From contig CP141130.1 in NCBI GenBank assembly GCA_035236585.1, positions 77,695,944-77,759,943 of the forward strand: a DNA stretch of 64,000 bases, in the 5' to 3' direction. Source of the DNA: Warburgia ugandensis (Eukaryota; Streptophyta; Magnoliopsida; Canellales; Canellaceae). Shown here in pieces: positions 60,242 to 64,000 of the stretch. Under the pieces are notes generated by a model, which searched no databases, was not told the origin of the DNA, and was given only the letters and a program-made list of their open reading frames with translations. Each line of letters starts with the position of its first letter. The stretch's first letter is position 1. The position numbers and the translations under genes are program-made.

Positions 60242-61190
60242 AAGACCTTATCCCAATTTGGGATCGGCCACATGAATCTTTATCCTCCATTCCCCTCTAT
60301 TAAGTATCATAGCTTTATTTAATCCCAAAGTTTTAAAATATTTTCTCACAACTTCTATCAACATTCTTTTGAGCATTCCGCTTGTCCTTTTAAAACCTTC
60401 AACTTTCATTGCCTCACTCCCCCTAACCAATGCCATTTTCGATCTTTGTTGGACATGTCCAAATCATCTAAGTCTAAATCTCCCTCATTTTGTTGGTGCT
60501 ACTTTCCTCTAATATTTTCATTCCTAATTTTATCCTTTATTTTCTTGCCACTAATCTATCTCAACATCCTCATTTCTACTACACTGAACATGATGTTCCT
60601 TAATTGCCCAACACTCTAATCTATAAAATATGGCCCGCCTAAGAGCCATCTTATAGAATTTTTCTTTTAGTTTGAGTAGCACCCGTTGATCACACAAAAC
60701 TCCAGATGTGTATCTCCCTTTATTCCAACCCACTTAGATTCTCTGGGTAACCTCCCTCTTAATCTCTCCAATCATCAATCCTAAGGGCCAAAAGTGGTCT
60801 TTTACGGAGACTTCTTGGCTATCAATCTTTACTAGTGCTCCACTCCTGCTCCTCTCCTTACTAAAATTGCATTCCATAAACTCTATCTTAGTTCAGCTGA
60901 TTTTAAATCCTTTAGGTTCTAATGCTTCTCTCCATAATTCTAGTTTTGTGTTTATGCTGTCCCTTGTCTCATCAATTAGAACTATATCATCTGCAAATAG
61001 CGTAAACTATGGAACCTCCTCGTGTAGATATTTTCTTAACTCATTCATAACCAACGTAAAAAGGTATGGGCTCAATGCCGATCCTTAGTGCAATCCTACG
61101 GTGATAGGAAAATCACCAGTCTAACTTCTTGTAAATGCTAGTGCTTTCCCTCTAAACCATCTCCCGCTTAAATTCTCTCTCTCTCTCCTC
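60242..61190 (-). mobile_element. RTE-clade LINE, 5' truncated, with reverse-transcriptase end
   Basis: Minus-strand frames, with shifts, give [27 protein letters not shown] (the catalytic F-A-D-D box of RTE RTs), [21 protein letters not shown], GWNKGRYTSGVLCDQRVLLK and LECWAIKEHHVQCSRNEDVE. The protein ends NRGEWRIKIHVADPKLG, followed by an ATG-repeat tail. Order and spacing fit the plant RTE carboxy-terminal half. Multiple stops show that it is dead. Confidence 0.85.
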
Positions 61191-61340
61191 AAAGATTGAA
61201 CCTCCTTTACCCTTTGGCCAATCCCATATAAACGAAAATGAAGAAAGTAAACATTTACAATCCACAATGAACAGCGAGAGGGGGTCAATAATCAGCATAA
61301 CGCTACATCAATGTTCAGTTAATAGTAAGATACTTGAGTT

Positions 61341-61520
61341 TCATGATTGTTCTAGTAGGTTCTGCAGATACAAGTTCAGAATGTATCTCCCTGTGGACTG
61401 CACATCAAGTCTTTTTTCACTGGGTTCATATTTTCCTTTCCGAAGCTGGTACCGATGAATTACAGCAGAAACTGTGTAATTTTGGCCTTCTATGGTGACA
61501 CTTTCACCACACTGCACGTC
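61341..61520 (-). CDS. Terminal exon of an unidentified plant gene
   Basis: After a good acceptor (CTTTTACCAG on the minus strand) the exon reads DVQCGESVTIEGQNYTVSAV, IHRYQLRKGKYEPSEKRLDV, QSTGRYILNLYLQNLLEQS and TGA. The sequence is low in simple repeats, has balanced codon use and no stops over 59 codons, and looks like a conserved coding end. I believe a domain of this type is found in plant proteins but cannot name it. No upstream exon is recognised between 61520 and the window end, so either the intron is long or the exon is a fragment. A diverged copy of the intron side (61570-63030) lies at 57870-59820, where this exon is missing. Confidence 0.5.
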   Translation of the reverse strand, partial: DVQCGESVTIEGQNYTVSAVIHRYQLRKGKYEPSEKRLDVQSTGRYILNLYLQNLLEQS

Positions 61521-61569
61521 CTGGTAAAAGAATATGTTGAAGAGCAAGATATCAGATAAATATACTAAC

Positions 61570-63030
61570 ATAAAATACAGTTTTATTTTGGTAATATCAG
61601 TCACAGAAACATGCATCAGGAATTCCTAAAACATATAGCATTCCTCTAGATTGATTTATTGCCATCTAGCAGTAATTCTTAGGCATTGTTCAGACAGTTT
61701 TGTCGTAGTATAACTTATTCCCGGCGAAATAAGGGCTAGGTACCAATGAAGTATCGATAGTTCATGTCCAATGCACTTTTAGTATGTCAAAAAAAAAAAA
61801 AAAAACATCAAGGGAAGTACCCAAATCATCTACCCAAAGACAGTTACAGAATTTAGCCATAAAGAAAGTACATGACACAAAATAAATGAAGTATGAAATT
61901 CATCCTTGCCAACCATGTGAATGCACTTCTTCAACCAAATTAGATCTATATAAACTTAGAAACTCAGAAATCTTATATTCTAACCCTGTATGACCAACAT
62001 CTTATTTAATAAATCCTCCCCTCTTCATCTAATGGCAATTACCAAATGGACACCCAATCCCTACAAATCAGATCATATCAGCATTGACATTGATGGTACC
62101 AAAGCCTTCTAGCACAGTGGGACAAGGATAAGTCTCCCACCTGGGTGACAAGGGTTCAAGGCTGTGCATCTGGTGTGTGTGTAACTTCCAAAAAGAGGGA
62201 AAAACAGTGCAGACACAGATCAGAAAATGAAAATAAATGGAGAAGAAATGAAACTATGAAAAGAAACGCCCATTTCATTCAAGAGATATTAACAGATAAT
62301 AAGAAAAACCAACAAGAAACTCAACAGAGATAGATTACTAGAAGAAATTTTTGCCAGAAAGAAGATCCTCAACTAAAAAAATGATAAAAAAATGGAAACA
62401 TAGAAGTACATCTATTCAAAATGAAAATACCCATTAAAAAGCAGTTAATTATATTGACTATCACAGGCGTTCTACCATTAATAGAAGAAAAACATGGTAT
62501 CTTTCTCCCTATTCATGACCGATCGATATACAACAACTTGGCACCAACTTTTGCCCTCCTTTAGCATTCACCTGGCTTTGAGCTAGAGTAAGCACATAAT
62601 TGGATGAACTGATAGTAAATGAATTCCTTGTGTTTCATTCAGATTGTTGCTTCAAATTTCAAATGTCTAAATGCACCAGCAAGTTCTGAAACATAAAGTT
62701 AGCACTAACATCGTAGCTTTTGTATTTTATCTAGGCTTGGGCCTTGTATATCAAGAGCCAATGTCAGTATTCTGTTTAGCTAGTTCCTTTCTTACAACAC
62801 TCTTGTTGACTTGCACACTAAAATTCTCAACAAACACATATATGCTCCTAGCAGTATTCAACATCCATACATGTTACCCAATGCAGTCAACAAACCCATA
62901 ACTTGGTACCTCTGGTCAACAGTAGAAGTGTGCATGGATCTTGATGCTCTCCACTTCTCTATTTTAGCGTTTCTACCATGTATTTCATCATCACAATTTT
63001 GTAACTTCGACCATCTATAACAAGATCACG
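61570..63030. repeat. Diverged duplicate of 57870-59820
   Basis: The counterpart described at 57870. This copy lacks the SINE and LINE inserts and adjoins the exon at 61341-61520, of which it would be the upstream intron. No coding sequence is seen inside; an A run at about 61792-61805 and short frames only. Confidence 0.6.
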
Positions 63031-63320
63031 AACTTCTCATCATGATACCCTGCATGGGAAAGATTGTTGATATGAGGCAGATCACCTAAAGCTTGAGGTT
63101 TACCTCAACAATGCTTGTTCCTTCATTTTCATAAATGGTCTCTTCTTTTAGAGTTCAGCCATACATCTTTATTTGTTGATTCATGATACTCTTTCCCTTC
63201 TTAATAATAATCTTTGTCAGTAGATAATAACATCTACATCCTTTATTGAGCACATACAGTGAAGCAATCACTCATCGTTTGCACTTGGAGCAAATGCACA
63301 AGACTGATTTGGTGTTGCAG

Positions 63321-63696
63321 GTTGTTATTAATTTGAGGGAGGACCAGGAGCAGTTGTGCTACCAGTTGACTCTTTTCAAATGTAGAAAAGTTGTGCAGCA
63401 GTTGAATTGAACCTGTTATACAGCCTAGTCAGGTTGATCCAGTCCTTTCTCAAGACTACTTTGATCATGACGAGCAGACTACCTCAATCTCCATCGCAGT
63501 TGAGTTTCTCCTTGTCCAGCTGTATGAAACCGATACTCAAACCCCATTGTACCTCTACAAGCTTTTGGAGGAATACATGGAGAACACTGGAGTAGTACAA
63601 AGAGCACCTTATGAAGCTAAAAGTATTTTTTCCAATTCTGGAAGCATAGCATGCTTCCCTTGCAGCAACAATCATTATTGTATTGGGACACACTGA
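63321..63696 (+). pseudogene. Unidentified coding-like stretch with a frame break
   Basis: Following an acceptor-like TGGTGTTGCAG, frame one reads VVINLREDQEQLCYQLTLFK to a TGA at 63408. A second frame opens at 63406 and reads IEPVIQPSQVDPVLSQDYFD, then ISIAVEFLLVQLYETDTQTP and LYLYKLLEEYMENTGVVQRA, to a stop at 63694. Composition looks protein-like, and one small shift would join the frames. The product and family are unknown to me; it could be an exon remnant or retroelement gag. Confidence 0.3.
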
Positions 63697-64000
63697 ACTT
63701 TTCTCAAAATTTAATTTTGTCAACAAGAAAAGATCATAATTATTGGAACAAGTTTACGTTGGAGACATTTTCCTTGTCACAAGAAGAAACTTTTCCTTTA
63801 TCCAACTACAACCTTATAGCTTATATTTGCTCTTTAGTTAAACCATGTACCTTATAATTGTTCTTGCAACCTTCTGAATGATCCTTAAGCTTCAGAATGG
63901 TAAGCTTATTCTAGTCAATCCAAGATTTCCCCAACATCTTATGGTCAAAATCACAACTATCAACCTTACTTATCTCAAGTTCTCCTCTTACTACAGGGAG
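63697..64000. other. No gene recognised at right edge
   Basis: AT-rich sequence with only short frames; the window ends here. Confidence 0.35.

Overview
This is nuclear DNA of a flowering plant. The evidence is intron-split genes with GT-AG splice sites, plant-specific proteins (a plastid PHT2-type phosphate transporter, a plant presenilin, a CTU2-like thiolation protein), and a dense load of plant retroelements, including the angiosperm Au-type tRNA-derived SINE. The species cannot be named from this sequence alone. Long introns and many old TE fragments suggest a medium-to-large, probably woody, genome.

Layout. 1-5.9 kb: two copies, in opposite orientations, of one Copia gag family flank the 3' exons of a CTU2 gene, followed by a Gypsy Pol tail. 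7.8-8.2 kb (-): intronless ribosomal protein gene RPL27A. 9.6-17.9 kb (+): SPT4, five small exons across 8.2 kb, with a 1.04-kb tandem duplication in its last intron. 21.9-23.2 kb (+): an intronless presenilin. 25.7-31.3 kb: L1 and SINE debris. 31.4-35.6 kb (-): a deleted Gypsy-like element bounded by a 5-bp target duplication and carrying seven copies of a 380-bp tandem unit made of LTR plus protease sequence. 35.8-36.1 kb: two possible orphan exons. 37.4-39.2 kb (-): a six-exon hnRNP-like RNA-binding protein with two RRMs and a glycine-rich tail. 41.7-46.2 kb (-): three-exon PHT2;1. 47-61 kb: L1, Copia, Gypsy and RTE remnants. 61.3-61.5 kb (-): the last exon of a conserved-looking gene I could not identify, within a segment that seems to be duplicated at 57.9-59.8 kb.

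The host genes are unrelated housekeeping genes (translation, transcription elongation, tRNA thiolation, intramembrane proteolysis, RNA processing, plastid phosphate import), and nothing suggests they work as a pathway. I found no CRISPR array, no defence island and no biosynthetic cluster. The most unusual structure is the LTR/protease chimeric tandem array at 32.9-35.6 kb. At least 22 Au-type SINE pieces are scattered through the window, several with clear target-site duplications.
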